Source: Citrobacter sp. Awk 4 (GTDB lineage Bacteria; Pseudomonadota; Gammaproteobacteria; Enterobacterales; Enterobacteriaceae). Taken from it: a stretch of 64,000 nucleotides of DNA. The position numbers and the translations under genes are program-made. The stretch lies in contig NZ_JANEWG010000014.1 in assembly GCF_028069725.1 (NCBI RefSeq), positions 31,015 through 95,014 of the forward strand, in the 5' to 3' direction. This document shows positions 24,550-33,966 of this stretch, in pieces. The notes under the pieces were generated by a model. That model was not told the DNA's origin. It did no database searches and was given only the letters and a program-made list of their open reading frames with translations. How positions within the stretch are numbered: position 1 is the first letter of the stretch; the number at the start of each line of letters is the position of its first letter.

Positions 24550-25317
24550 ATGCGACATCCTTTAGTGATGGGTAACTGGAAACTGAACGGCAGCCGCCAC
24601 ATGGTAAACGAGCTGGTTGCTAACCTGCGTAAAGAGCTGGCTGGCGTTGCTGGCTGTGGCGTTGCTATCGCTCCGCCGGAAATGTATATCGACCTCGCAA
24701 AACACGCTGCGGCCGGTAGCCACATCATCCTGGGCGCGCAGAACGTTGACCTGAACCTGTCTGGTGCGTTCACGGGTGAAACCTCAGCTGAAATGCTGAA
24801 AGATATCGGTGCTCAGTACATCATCATCGGTCACTCAGAGCGTCGTACTTATCACAAAGAGTCTGATGAACTGATCGCTAAAAAATTCGCAGTTCTGAAA
24901 GAGCAAGGCCTGACCCCGGTTCTGTGCATCGGTGAAACCGAAGCAGAAAACGAAGCGGGCAAAACGGAAGAAGTGTGCGCACGTCAGATCGACGCAGTGC
25001 TGAAAACGCAGGGTGCGAGCGCATTCGAAGGCGTGGTTATCGCTTACGAACCTGTATGGGCGATCGGTACTGGCAAATCTGCAACTCCGGCTCAGGCTCA
25101 GGCTGTTCACAAATTCATCCGTGACCACATTGCTAAAGCTGACGCAGCAATCGCACAGCAGGTTATCATCCAGTACGGCGGTTCTGTAAACGCGTCCAAC
25201 GCAGCGGAACTGTTCGCACAGCCGGACATCGACGGCGCGCTGGTTGGCGGCGCTTCACTGAAAGCTGACGCTTTCGCAGTGATCGTCAAAGCAGCAGAAG
25301 CAGCTAAACAGGCGTAA
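24550..25317 (+). CDS. tpiA: Triosephosphate isomerase
   Basis: Interconverts dihydroxyacetone phosphate and glyceraldehyde-3-phosphate in glycolysis. The 255 residues equal E. coli TpiA: Lys11 in MGNWKLNG, catalytic His95 in IIIGHSERR, Glu167 in [12 protein letters not shown], and the phosphate-binding GGSV and GALVGGASL loops. Ribosome site TGGAG seven bases before the ATG. Highly biased codon use fits strong expression. Followed at once by a strong terminator. Confidence 0.99.
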   Translation: MRHPLVMGNWKLNGSRHMVNELVANLRKELAGVAGCGVAIAPPEMYIDLAKHAAAGSHIILGAQNVDLNLSGAFTGETSAEMLKDIGAQYIIIGHSERRTYHKESDELIAKKFAVLKEQGLTPVLCIGETEAENEAGKTEEVCARQIDAVLKTQGASAFEGVVIAYEPVWAIGTGKSATPAQAQAVHKFIRDHIAKADAAIAQQVIIQYGGSVNASNAAELFAQPDIDGALVGGASLKADAFAVIVKAAEAAKQA

Positions 25318-25326
25318 TCGCTGTTA

Positions 25327-25361
25327 TGGCGGTAGATGACTCATCTACCGCCACATTTTTA
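25327..25361 (+). terminator. Terminator of tpiA
   Basis: A 13-bp perfect stem (TGGCGGTAGATGA and its complement, one-base spacer) followed by ATTTTTATTT. It ends just before the stop codon of the convergent permease gene. Confidence 0.92.
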
Positions 25362-25362
25362 T

Positions 25363-26835
25363 TTACCAGTATCCCAGCCAGCTCCACCAGACCGCCCCGA
25401 CGATCCCCCAGACTGTCAGGTTTACCACGCTCATCACCAATCCCGTTTTCCACCATTCCGCAAGTGTGACGTACCCGGAGCCAAATATGATAGGCGCGGT
25501 GCCCGTGCCATAATGCGTTAACGACATCATCAACGATGAGGAAAAAGCGAGCATTAAGCCAAGCAATGCCGGTGGCGCGCCGAGCGCTAATCCTGCGGCG
25601 AAGAACGCCGCAAACATCGCTGTAATATGCGCAGTCGTACTGGCGAAAAAGTAGTGAGAGTAGACATAGAGCAGAACCAGTAGCAGTGTGGCGACACCCC
25701 AGTGCAGGCCGAGATGATCAATCGTATTCCCCACACTCACTGCTAACCAACTCACCAGACCCAGCTTGCTGAGAAATTCAGCCATCATGACCAGTGCCGC
25801 AAACCACACGACGGTATCCCAGGCGCCGCGACATTTAAGAATGTCATCCCAGCTCAATACCCCTGAAATCAGCAAAATTGAGAGCCCAATTAAGGCGGCG
25901 CTGGTCGGGTTTACTGTCCAGCCGCTTCCCATAATGAGCGCCGGGATCCCCGCCCACAAACACAGCAGCAGAGCAAAAACGGCGAGCGTAATTTTCTCGG
26001 CAAGCGACAAAGGCCCAAGAGCGTCCAGCTTTTGTCGCGCAAACTGCGGCGCATCCGGTGTGCGGGTAATGGCAGGGGGATAAAGCCACCAGATGACAAG
26101 CGGCATCAGCACCAGTGACACCACCGCAGGGAGCAGCGCGGCTATCGCCCACATCCCCCAGGTCATGTTCAACACCCCATCGGTGCCTTTGGTCAAAAAG
26201 CTAACAATCAGTGGGTTAGGTGCAGTAGCAGTAATAAACATCGCCGAACTGATGGGGTTAATGTTGTAGTTCACCAGCGCCAGATAACGGCCTGTCGAAC
26301 CATTTTCGCTGTTCCCAGGTTGCGAGCCCAGGCTTTCTGCGATGGCGCGCATGACCGGATGGATAATACCGCCTCCGCGCGCGGTGTTACTGGGCGTCAC
26401 TGGCGCAATCAATGTTTCAGCCAGCGTCAATGCCCAGGCGATACCCAGCGTGCGTTTACCAAACAACGCGATAAATCCATATCCAATCCGCGCGCCCAGC
26501 CCCGTTTTCAACAAACTTTGCGAGAGCATAATCGACAAACCAATCAGCCAGATCAATTGGTTAGAAAAGCCGCTCAGCGCATCGTTTAGCGCCGCAGCAG
26601 GTTTACCCGGATTGGTAACGCCCGTCATTGCCACCAGCATAATCGCAATGATTGCGATAGCGCCGATAGGCAGGGCTTTGCCGATAATAGCCGCGATAGT
26701 ACCAATAAATAACGCCAGTAAATGCCAGGCTTCAGGAGTCACACCGGAAGGGTTGGGGACAACAAACCACAACATCAGGGTAATGAAAACCGAAAGAAAT
26801 GCAGGCCAGAGACGAATAGGGGTTAACCTGTCCAT
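25363..26835 (-). CDS. SLC13/DASS-family anion permease
   Basis: A 490-residue inner-membrane transporter of the divalent anion:sodium symporter family (CitT/TtdT/YbhI type). About 12 to 14 hydrophobic spans; the two SNT-like motifs are TPSNTARGGGI near residue 150 and SLTHYGTGTAPI near 430, and FITATAPNPL near 215 is conserved in the dicarboxylate branch. Likely substrate is a di- or tricarboxylate, which I cannot narrow. ATG at 26835. K-12 has no gene between tpiA and cdh. It follows, after 137 bp, another SLC13-like permease on the same strand. Confidence 0.88.
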   Translation of the reverse strand: MDRLTPIRLWPAFLSVFITLMLWFVVPNPSGVTPEAWHLLALFIGTIAAIIGKALPIGAIAIIAIMLVAMTGVTNPGKPAAALNDALSGFSNQLIWLIGLSIMLSQSLLKTGLGARIGYGFIALFGKRTLGIAWALTLAETLIAPVTPSNTARGGGIIHPVMRAIAESLGSQPGNSENGSTGRYLALVNYNINPISSAMFITATAPNPLIVSFLTKGTDGVLNMTWGMWAIAALLPAVVSLVLMPLVIWWLYPPAITRTPDAPQFARQKLDALGPLSLAEKITLAVFALLLCLWAGIPALIMGSGWTVNPTSAALIGLSILLISGVLSWDDILKCRGAWDTVVWFAALVMMAEFLSKLGLVSWLAVSVGNTIDHLGLHWGVATLLLVLLYVYSHYFFASTTAHITAMFAAFFAAGLALGAPPALLGLMLAFSSSLMMSLTHYGTGTAPIIFGSGYVTLAEWWKTGLVMSVVNLTVWGIVGAVWWSWLGYW

Positions 26836-26972
26836 GAGTTAATCCTTGTATTTCTTCTGAACGAGTGTGTTCCCGGCTATTAACTGTTATTTTTGCTGAC
26901 AAAAAAATCAACTAAATCACAAAATGAAAGCAATAGCCGATTGAATTATTCAGGATTATTGACGCTGGACAG

Positions 26973-28277
26973 CTACAATTTTCCCAGAATGCTGAACCAT
27001 AAATAATCCAGCGGCAGCAACACCATCCAGGTGACCAATGCCAGAGCCAGACACAGTAACATCCCTGCTCTGGCCGGGACTTTCCCTAGCGCCATCGCCA
27101 CGACAATAGGCGATGCCTGATACGGCAGTAGCGGTGTGGAATAGCCCAGTACCTGAATCATAATGACCGAAAGCAGCGGGAACCCGGTCGCATCGGAAAA
27201 ACTCTCTGCCAACGTGGTATACAACGCCGGAACGCCATTGGCAGTCATGATAAAGTTGAGGACGGTGGTGATCCCGGTCAGCGCAACAAAGTTGGTAAAG
27301 GGGTTTTCTGCGTTCAGCGGCATAATCTGCAACAATGCCTCTCCGACCGCACTCCCGATTCCGGTATGCGTTACAGTAATGGCCAGCCCCAGAATACCCG
27401 CCACATAGATACACGTGCGAATATTCACGCCACTGGAAAACTCATCGCCATTGATAAAACCTACGCGCGGTAGCAGGGTAATCACTGCCGCCGCCAGCCC
27501 GGTCCACGCAGGGCCAATCCCATGCCAGGCCTCACTGACCCACATCACCAGTACCACCGCCAGCATCCAGGATAACCGCTTTTCATCGCGACTCATGGGC
27601 GCAGGAGATGAGATATCGTCCGACGCATGGGGCTTACCAGGGAACAACCAGCAGATCAGGAGAACAAGCGCCGCCCCTTTGAGCCAGCCGAGAACAGGAG
27701 TATGCAACAATAAATACGGCAAATAGTTCAAATGGATGCCATACGAACCCTCCGTCGCGCCGCTCATGACAAGGTTAGGCACGTTAGCAGGGAGGATTGT
27801 GGCAGAAAGTTGGAAGGTGCCGAAACCCACCGCCAGCGCCAGACCGTACCAGGCGCGCGAATTCTCAGCAATTCCGGCGCGTTTTGCCATCGCCGCAACA
27901 ATCGGCATCAGCAATGCGATGCGCCCCATGTTGGAAGGCATCACAAACGCCAGTGTATAACTGAGTAACACCACACTCGCCACCATCAACGGCCAGGAGT
28001 CGGTTAGCCTTGCCGACAATGCCCTCGCCGCCCGGTCCGCCAGTCCCGTTTTACGGATCGCAACGCCCAATACAAATCCGCTAAATACCAGCCAGAATGC
28101 CGAAGAGGCAAAGCCGCCGAAGATAACGTCCGGCGGCGCAATCTTTGCCACCATCGCGACGGTAAAAAACAACAGCGCCGTAATAAATTCCGGCAGCAGG
28201 GAAGTCGCCCAGAGCAGAATAGTGATACCGACAAGCAGCGAAGGGATAAACAGCGGGTGCGAAAGCCAGAGCGACAT
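26973..28277 (-). CDS. SLC13-like anion permease (short form)
   Basis: A 434-residue inner-membrane permease, hydrophobic throughout, about 11 to 12 spans. FVMPSNMGRIALLMPIVAAM near residue 110 and the repeat-equivalent MTANGVPALYTTLAES near 340 with SPIVVAMALG near 390 suit the ArsB/NhaD-SLC13 superfamily. It lacks the longer motifs of its neighbour, so the two are not recent duplicates. Substrate unknown. It starts 72 bases upstream of the cdh stop codon on the same strand and has no K-12 counterpart in this position. Confidence 0.82.
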   Translation of the reverse strand: MSLWLSHPLFIPSLLVGITILLWATSLLPEFITALLFFTVAMVAKIAPPDVIFGGFASSAFWLVFSGFVLGVAIRKTGLADRAARALSARLTDSWPLMVASVVLLSYTLAFVMPSNMGRIALLMPIVAAMAKRAGIAENSRAWYGLALAVGFGTFQLSATILPANVPNLVMSGATEGSYGIHLNYLPYLLLHTPVLGWLKGAALVLLICWLFPGKPHASDDISSPAPMSRDEKRLSWMLAVVLVMWVSEAWHGIGPAWTGLAAAVITLLPRVGFINGDEFSSGVNIRTCIYVAGILGLAITVTHTGIGSAVGEALLQIMPLNAENPFTNFVALTGITTVLNFIMTANGVPALYTTLAESFSDATGFPLLSVIMIQVLGYSTPLLPYQASPIVVAMALGKVPARAGMLLCLALALVTWMVLLPLDYLWFSILGKL

Positions 28278-28349
28278 GCCTGTCTCCTGTTGTTTTTTTC
28301 AACAAGAATACGGGGACAGGCTGATGGAGTAAACGCCAGATATGGTGGG

Positions 28350-29099
28350 TTACTTCAGAATGTCACATTGATGATCCTGAATTTCCTCGGCAGACGCCAG
28401 GTTGAACGCCAACAGATTGCGCTGTGTGGCCAATAATACAAAGGTGTCATCGCTCTGGCGCACCATCGCCAGTGCGTAGCTACCCATATGTTCGCGCGCT
28501 TCCGGCACCTCTTCCGCCAGCATCATAAAGGGACTGCGCTGCGCCAGTTCGTTCTCGGTGACTCGCCGGGCCAGATACTCATGCCCGCGCAATCCGCCCG
28601 CGAGCGGCAACCAGCGAGTGCCGATTTTTGCCATATTGTCATCAAGTTGCGCTCTAACGTCCTTGCGCAAACAGGAGATATGGATGTGGAAATGGTTTTG
28701 CGTCCGCCCGGTGCGTGAATTGATCGCCAATGACACTGCGCTGTCAGGAATCTCCTGCCCATACTTTTGGCTCATAAAGCTACGCGCCTGCCAGGCCAGC
28801 CAGAAGAAGTTGGGTGTGAAGGGTTCCGTCAATAAGGGGCTTTCCGTACCGTTAATGCGGTAAGTCGGCATCAACAAATATTGCAGAGGGCCATTTCTGT
28901 CTTTAAACACCACATAACCGGCCTCCGGCTTCACTTCTGTACAGGGTGCCGGATTTTGCCGCTGGAGTTGATTTGGCACGCACTGTTCCAGGACCTTCTC
29001 CCGTAGCGCATCCGGATTTCCGGCAAATTTCCAGTAGCCGATACCCGCTGCGGCGGCGATAACGACAATCGCCAGTGAAAGATAACCTGCTTTTTTCAT
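28350..29099 (-). CDS. cdh: CDP-diacylglycerol diphosphatase
   Basis: Membrane-anchored hydrolase that splits CDP-diacylglycerol to phosphatidate and CMP. The 249 residues begin [19 protein letters not shown], one N-terminal span, with a periplasmic catalytic domain of the HIT superfamily: NHFHIHISC near residue 150 is the His triad. E. coli Cdh has 251 residues. The ATG at 29099 is chosen over a 30-codon upstream extension that runs into the sbp terminator. Confidence 0.95.
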   Translation of the reverse strand: MKKAGYLSLAIVVIAAAAGIGYWKFAGNPDALREKVLEQCVPNQLQRQNPAPCTEVKPEAGYVVFKDRNGPLQYLLMPTYRINGTESPLLTEPFTPNFFWLAWQARSFMSQKYGQEIPDSAVSLAINSRTGRTQNHFHIHISCLRKDVRAQLDDNMAKIGTRWLPLAGGLRGHEYLARRVTENELAQRSPFMMLAEEVPEAREHMGSYALAMVRQSDDTFVLLATQRNLLAFNLASAEEIQDHQCDILK

Positions 29100-29153
29100 T
29101 GTGCGTTTCCTGTATCTCATTGAAGTGCAAGAGTAACGCAAAATGATGACAAT

Positions 29154-29185
29154 TAAAAAAGCCCGATAGCGTCGCGCCACCGGGC
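29154..29185 (-). terminator. Terminator of sbp
   Basis: On the minus strand a GCCCG/CGGGC stem with a partly paired interior is followed by a T-run, 20 bases after the sbp stop and before cdh. Confidence 0.8.
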
Positions 29186-29204
29186 CCAAAAATCACAAAA
29201 ATAC

Positions 29205-30194
29205 TTAGCGTTTGCTGATCTGGTCGAATGTCCCACCGTTTGCGAAGTGTTCTTTTTGCGCTTTTGTCCAACCGCCGAACGCCTCATCAATGGTGAAGAG
29301 TTTCAATTTCGGGAAAGCACTTTCATATTGCTTCGCCACATCAGGATCGCGCGGTCGATAATAGTTTTTCGCCGCGATCGCCTGGCCTTCCGGTGAATAG
29401 AGGTACTTCAGATAGGCTTGCGCCACCTCGGTAGTGCCTTTTTTCTCAGCCACTTTATCGACGACCGAAACGGTCGGTTCCGCCAGGATTGACTCGCTCG
29501 GGGTCACAATCTCAAATTTGTCTTTACCGAGTTCATGGGTTGCCAGCAGCGCTTCATTCTCCCAGGCAATCAGGACGTCACCAATCCCGCGTTCTACGAA
29601 GGTGTTGGTTGAACCACGGGCACCGGAATCGAGAACTTCCACATTCTTAAACAGCGCCTTCACGAATTCCTGGGCTTTAGCCTGGTCATTGTTGTTGTGG
29701 TGCAGGGCGTAGCCCCACGCAGCCAGATAATTCCAGCGTGCGCCACCTGAGCTTTTCGGATTCGGCGTGATGACGGATACGCCAGGTTTTACCAGATCGT
29801 TCCAGTCATGAATTTGCTTCGGATTGCCTTTACGGACGAGAAAGACGATGGTGGAGGTGTAAGGCGCAGAGTTGTCCGGCAGACGTTTGATCCAATTTTT
29901 ATCAATACGACCACGTTCCGCAATGGCGTCGACATCGTAGGCCAGCGCCAGAGTCACCACATCCGCCTCAATACCATTAATCACGGAGGTCGCTTGTTTG
30001 CCGGAACCACCATGGGACTGGCGGATCACCACGTTATCACCCGTTTGCTGTTTCCAGTGTGCGCTAAACGCTTTGTTGTACTGCTCGTACAACTCACGTG
30101 TTGGATCATACGAAACGTTAAGTAATTGAATATCCTTCGCCAAAACGCTGGTGGATGCCAGCAACAACGTTAATCCCACGCCCCATTTGTTCAT
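29205..30194 (-). CDS. sbp: Periplasmic sulfate-binding protein
   Basis: Binds sulfate in the periplasm for the CysTWA ABC importer. The 329 residues equal E. coli Sbp. Signal peptide [21 protein letters not shown]; mature N-terminus [30 protein letters not shown] near residue 60, and [20 protein letters not shown] near 150, the sulfate-site loops. Monocistronic with own terminator. In E. coli it is CysB-activated; no CysB site was assigned. Confidence 0.98.
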   Translation of the reverse strand: MNKWGVGLTLLLASTSVLAKDIQLLNVSYDPTRELYEQYNKAFSAHWKQQTGDNVVIRQSHGGSGKQATSVINGIEADVVTLALAYDVDAIAERGRIDKNWIKRLPDNSAPYTSTIVFLVRKGNPKQIHDWNDLVKPGVSVITPNPKSSGGARWNYLAAWGYALHHNNNDQAKAQEFVKALFKNVEVLDSGARGSTNTFVERGIGDVLIAWENEALLATHELGKDKFEIVTPSESILAEPTVSVVDKVAEKKGTTEVAQAYLKYLYSPEGQAIAAKNYYRPRDPDVAKQYESAFPKLKLFTIDEAFGGWTKAQKEHFANGGTFDQISKR

Positions 30195-30304
30195 CGCCCA
30201 ACTCTCTTATGCTGTGTTGTGATGATCCGAGCGTGCCAGAAAGAAGTCCAAACATTAAAGAATAAAAAAAGATTTGCTATAACTACGAAGAATATAAATG
30301 AGCG

Positions 30305-30331
30305 TAAAAAAGGCGGAGCTCACTCCGCCTT
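30305..30331 (-). terminator. Terminator of pfkA beyond the REP element
   Basis: A GGCGGAG/CTCCGCC stem on the minus strand followed by six T residues. It is separated from the pfkA stop by a BIME, so the BIME is part of the pfkA 3'UTR. Confidence 0.85.
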
Positions 30332-30333
30332 TA

Positions 30334-30409
30334 TGCCTGATGGCGCTACGCTTATCGGGCCTATATGCTGCATTTGTAGGCTGGATAAGGCGCAAGCCGC
30401 CATCCGGCA
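30334..30409. repeat. BIME of two inverted REP units
   Basis: GCCTGATGGCGC...TATCGGGCCTAT (30335-30364) and the inverted GTAGGCTGGATAAGGCGCAA...GCCATCCGGCA (30376-30409), 8 bases downstream of the pfkA stop. Confidence 0.88.
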
Positions 30410-30416
30410 ATTGCGA

Positions 30417-31379
30417 TCAGTACAGTTTCTTCGCGCAGTCCAGCCAGTCACCTTTGAATGGACGCTTCATGTTTTCGATAGCGTCGATGATGTCGTGGTG
30501 AACCAGTTGTTCGTTCTGAATACCTACGCAACGACCGCCAAAACCTTCCAGCAGCAGTTCAATGGCATACGCCCCCATGCGGGATGCCAGAATACGGTCG
30601 TAAGGTACCGGAGAACCACCACGCTGAATGTGTCCCAGCACGGTTGCACGGGTTTCACGTTTGGTTTCTTTCTCAATGAAATGCGCCAGTTCGTCAACGT
30701 CACACATGTGTTCAGTGATAGCGACGATGGCGTGTTTTTTGCCCTTCGCAATTCCAGCTTTGATTTCAGCCACCAGATCTTCACGGCTGAATTCCACTTC
30801 CGGCACCACCACAAACTCACAACCACCAGCAATCGCTGCCGCCAGGGTCAGATCGCCACAGTAACGCCCCATCACTTCAACGATAGAGATACGTTGGTGA
30901 GAGGAAGAGGTATCACGCAGACGGTCAATCGCTTCAACCACCGTCCCCAGCGCCGTAAAGTAACCAATGGTGTAGTCGGTGCCTTTAATGTCGTTGTCGA
31001 TAGTGCCTGGCAGACCAATGCAGGGGAAGCCCATTTCAGTCAGACGTTTTGCACCCATATAAGAACCATCACCGCCGATCACCACCAGCGCGTCAATGCC
31101 CCTTTTCTTCAGGTTTTCGATAGCCACGGCACGCACATTTTCATCGCGGAATTCCGGGAAACGCGCGGAACCGAGGAATGTGCCGCCACGGTTGATCATG
31201 TCGGACACGCTGTAACGGTCAAGCTGAACCATACGGTCTTCATACAGACCCAGGTAGCCGTCATAAATCCCCATTACTTCCAGCCCTTCCGTCAACGCTG
31301 CGCGCACAACACCACGGATTGCTGCGTTCATGCCCGGCGCATCACCGCCGCTTGTCAACACACCGATTTTCTTAATCAT
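30417..31379 (-). CDS. pfkA: 6-phosphofructokinase I
   Basis: ATP-dependent, allosteric kinase for the committed step of glycolysis. The 320 residues equal E. coli Pfk[17 protein letters not shown] near residue 9 and [12 protein letters not shown] near 102 (ATP site), the catalytic [14 protein letters not shown] near 122 with Asp127, and [11 protein letters not shown] near 246. The 23-residue upstream extension is rejected in favour of the ATG at 31379, which follows GAGGTAGTC. Confidence 0.98.
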   Translation of the reverse strand: MIKKIGVLTSGGDAPGMNAAIRGVVRAALTEGLEVMGIYDGYLGLYEDRMVQLDRYSVSDMINRGGTFLGSARFPEFRDENVRAVAIENLKKRGIDALVVIGGDGSYMGAKRLTEMGFPCIGLPGTIDNDIKGTDYTIGYFTALGTVVEAIDRLRDTSSSHQRISIVEVMGRYCGDLTLAAAIAGGCEFVVVPEVEFSREDLVAEIKAGIAKGKKHAIVAITEHMCDVDELAHFIEKETKRETRATVLGHIQRGGSPVPYDRILASRMGAYAIELLLEGFGGRCVGIQNEQLVHHDIIDAIENMKRPFKGDWLDCAKKLY

Positions 31380-31564
31380 GACTACCTCTGAACTTTGGAA
31401 TGCAAAATGAAATCTGTTGCCGGAAGCCGATTCAGCATATCGACACAATCCAACGCATATGCAGATAGTATAGCAATCACTTCCTGCTGAATTGATTCAG
31501 GTCAGGCCAAAAGGCGGTAATTTATACACAAAATGCTGGCCTGGTTCACCTTTTTTACAACGAA

Positions 31565-32467
31565 TTACGAAAGCTCAAACCTTTTGCCTTCCCTGGGCAC
31601 GACGGAACACGGGTCCTGATGGATAATGACATCAGAGCCCGGAAAACGCCGCAAAATCGCCTGTTCTACCTGTTCAGCAACCAAATGGGCCTGAACGAGA
31701 GGCAGATGATCTTCCATTTCCAAATGAATCTGAATAAAGCGAGTCGGCCCTGACTGCCGTGTGCGAAGATCGTGAGCGCCGCTGACACCCGGCCATGTTG
31801 TCACGATTCCAATAATTTCCTGGCGTTCTTCGTCGGGTAATGCGCGATCCAACAATGATTGCACCGCTTCATATCCCATTCGTAACGCGCTATATAGAAT
31901 ATAGATGCCGATTCCCAACGCAAACAAGGCGTCTGCACGATGCCAGCCATACCAGGCAAGCCCGAGCGCAACAAGAATCGCTCCGTTCATCATAACATCA
32001 GACTGATAATGAAGCATATCTGCCCGCACAGCCTGACTTTGCGTCTTGCGCACGACCCAGCGCTGAAACGTGACCAAAATAAGCGTGCAGACCAGGGCGA
32101 TAACCGTCACCACGACGCCAACGCCCGGATCTTTCATCGGCGTGGGCTGAATGAGGTGTTGAATGCCGGTCAAAAATAAAAACAGCGCAGAACCCGAAAT
32201 AAACATACTTTGCGCCAGCGCCGCCAGCGATTCGGCTTTACCGTGCCCGAAAGTATGTTCATCGTCTGCGGGTTGCAGCGAATAACGCACCACCAGAAGA
32301 TTCGTTAACGACGCGGCAATATCCACCAGCGAGTCTACCAGCGCCGCCAGAATACTCACCGAGTCGGTGTACCACCACGCAAAAATCTTGATTAAAAGTA
32401 ATAACGACGCCATCACTGTCGCAGCGATTGCCGCCCGGCTTACCAGCCGTCCATAGGTTTGATTCAT
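31565..32467 (-). CDS. fieF: Ferrous-iron/zinc efflux pump FieF (YiiP)
   Basis: Cation diffusion facilitator that exports Zn2+ and Fe2+ by proton antiport, as a homodimer. The 300 residues equal E. coli FieF. Six spans; the intramembrane metal site is visible as ALVDSLVD near residue 45-49 and HYQSD near 153-157; the cytoplasmic domain has [23 protein letters not shown] at 32467 ([12 protein letters not shown]). Between pfkA and cpxP as in E. coli. Confidence 0.97.
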   Translation of the reverse strand: MNQTYGRLVSRAAIAATVMASLLLLIKIFAWWYTDSVSILAALVDSLVDIAASLTNLLVVRYSLQPADDEHTFGHGKAESLAALAQSMFISGSALFLFLTGIQHLIQPTPMKDPGVGVVVTVIALVCTLILVTFQRWVVRKTQSQAVRADMLHYQSDVMMNGAILVALGLAWYGWHRADALFALGIGIYILYSALRMGYEAVQSLLDRALPDEERQEIIGIVTTWPGVSGAHDLRTRQSGPTRFIQIHLEMEDHLPLVQAHLVAEQVEQAILRRFPGSDVIIHQDPCSVVPREGKRFELS

Positions 32468-32548
32468 AAACACTCCTGCCAGGACATGCCGGTAGTATAA
32501 CGGATGGCGTAAAACAGTCAGACAATAACCGGATGACAAATTGAGGAC

Positions 32549-32607
32549 AAAAAAAACCCCCACATCATGTGGGGGGAAGACAGGGATGGTGTCTATGGCA
32601 AGGAAAA
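32549..32607 (-). ncRNA. cpxQ: CpxQ sRNA with cpxP terminator
   Basis: The last ~59 nt of the cpxP transcript match the CpxQ RNA of E. coli and Salmonella: it begins TTTTCCTTGCCATAGACACC and ends in the CCCCACAT/ATGTGGGG terminator with eight T residues (32549-32556). In those species RNase E releases CpxQ from the cpxP mRNA; it binds Hfq and represses envelope mRNAs under Cpx stress. The start is 10 bases past the cpxP stop codon. Identification is by remembered sequence and position. Confidence 0.9.
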
Positions 32608-32616
32608 CAGGGTTTG

Positions 32617-33117
32617 TTACTGGGAACGTGAGTTGCTACTACTCAATAAATTCAACGATGAGCCTTTTTGCCATTGCGCCACGTCGCGCAGTTGCTCCAT
32701 TCGTTGCTGATGTTTCTCATTTAAAACCGCTTGCTGCTCCGGCGTTAACAGGCGATACATCTGGTTGCGGACCCTGGCCATTTCGACCTGGCGGGCAACC
32801 TGTTCTTGTGCCATTTTTTCTGCCTGAGCGCGCACAGCGCTTTCATCAAATTTTTCTGCGGTGACAAGGCGATGCATTGTCTCCACTTCGCTAACATTAA
32901 CAGGAGGCTGTTCGTGTCTTGCCTGCTGCATCAGATCTCTCATCTGTTGACGCTGATGTTCGGTTAAACTTATGCCGTCAAACATATGGCTCTGCGTACT
33001 GCGCTGCGTAGGCCCTTCGCCCTGGTGCCAGTTATCGCCTGTAACGACTTCAGCAGCGTGGCTTAAAGGACTGAGTGCCAGCGTTGAGGCCATGACGGCA
33101 GCGGTAACTTTGCGCAT
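32617..33117 (-). CDS. cpxP: Cpx periplasmic repressor/chaperone CpxP
   Basis: Periplasmic antiparallel helical-hairpin protein that restrains CpxA and helps degrade misfolded pilins. The 166 residues equal E. coli CpxP: signal peptide to LSHA|AE, two LTxxQ-type motifs ([14 protein letters not shown] near residue 50 and [19 protein letters not shown] near 127). ATG at 33117 is preferred to the GTG one codon before. Divergent from cpxRA across a CpxR box; its 3' end carries CpxQ. Confidence 0.97.
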   Translation of the reverse strand: MRKVTAAVMASTLALSPLSHAAEVVTGDNWHQGEGPTQRSTQSHMFDGISLTEHQRQQMRDLMQQARHEQPPVNVSEVETMHRLVTAEKFDESAVRAQAEKMAQEQVARQVEMARVRNQMYRLLTPEQQAVLNEKHQQRMEQLRDVAQWQKGSSLNLLSSSNSRSQ

Positions 33118-33197
33118 CACTTGCTCCCAAAATCTTTTCTGTCGCGATTCAACGAGAGACAGTTTACGATTCGGGCTGCAAACATGCGTCAGGGGGT

Positions 33198-33212
33198 GTA
33201 AAACAACGTAAA
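33198..33212. promoter_or_regulatory. CpxR box between cpxP and cpxRA
   Basis: GTAAA-N5-GTAAA, a perfect match to the CpxR consensus, 55 bases before cpxR and 80 before cpxP. It accounts for strong Cpx induction of cpxP and autoactivation of cpxRA in relatives. Confidence 0.92.
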
Positions 33213-33267
33213 GTCATGGATTAGCGACTCCTGATGACGTAATTTCTGCCTCGGAGGTATTTAAAAA

Positions 33268-33966
33268 ATGAATAAAATCCTGTTAGTTGATGATGACCGA
33301 GAGCTGACTTCCCTGTTAAAGGAGCTGCTCGAAATGGAAGGCTTCGATGTGCTGGTTGCCCATGATGGGGAGCAGGCACTTGAACTCCTGGACGACAGCA
33401 TTGATTTGCTTTTGCTCGATGTCATGATGCCGAAGAAAAACGGTATCGACACACTGAAAGCGCTTCGCCAGACACACCAGACCCCCGTAATCATGCTGAC
33501 CGCGCGCGGCAGCGAATTGGATCGCGTACTTGGCCTCGAGCTGGGCGCGGACGACTATTTACCCAAACCGTTTAACGACCGCGAACTGGTCGCACGTATC
33601 CGCGCTATCCTGCGCCGTTCTCACTGGAGCGAACAACAGCAAAGCAGCGACAACGGATCGCCAACGCTGGAAGTGGATGCTTTAAGTCTCAATCCGGGTC
33701 GCCAGGAAGCCAGCTTTGATGGCCAAACGCTGGAGTTAACCGGTACCGAATTCACCCTGCTCTATTTGCTGGCTCAGCATCTCGGTCAGGTGGTTTCACG
33801 TGAACATTTAAGCCAGGAAGTGCTGGGCAAACGCCTGACGCCATTTGACCGTGCAATTGATATGCATATCTCGAACCTGCGCCGTAAGCTGCCGGAACGC
33901 AAAGACGGGCATCCGTGGTTTAAAACCCTGCGTGGCCGCGGCTATCTGATGGTCTCCGCTTCATGA
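33268..33966 (+). CDS. cpxR: Envelope-stress response regulator CpxR
   Basis: OmpR-family response regulator of the CpxAR two-component system, 232 residues. The receiver domain has the acid pair in LVDDD, phosphoacceptor Asp51 in LLLLDVMMPK, Thr in MLTARG and Lys in YLPKPF; the C-terminal winged helix holds LTGTEFTLLYLLAQH and SNLRRKLPERKDG. The gene overlaps cpxA by four bases (ATGA), giving coupled translation. Confidence 0.99.
   Translation: MNKILLVDDDRELTSLLKELLEMEGFDVLVAHDGEQALELLDDSIDLLLLDVMMPKKNGIDTLKALRQTHQTPVIMLTARGSELDRVLGLELGADDYLPKPFNDRELVARIRAILRRSHWSEQQQSSDNGSPTLEVDALSLNPGRQEASFDGQTLELTGTEFTLLYLLAQHLGQVVSREHLSQEVLGKRLTPFDRAIDMHISNLRRKLPERKDGHPWFKTLRGRGYLMVSAS

Noticed and set aside
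28350..29189. 30-residue upstream extension of Cdh
   Set aside because: It reads through the sbp terminator; the signal anchor MKKAG begins at 29099.
30219..31391. 390-codon open frame antisense to pfkA
   Set aside because: Runs through the pfkA terminator and BIME and the whole of pfkA; composition typical of an antisense shadow, no recognisable domain.
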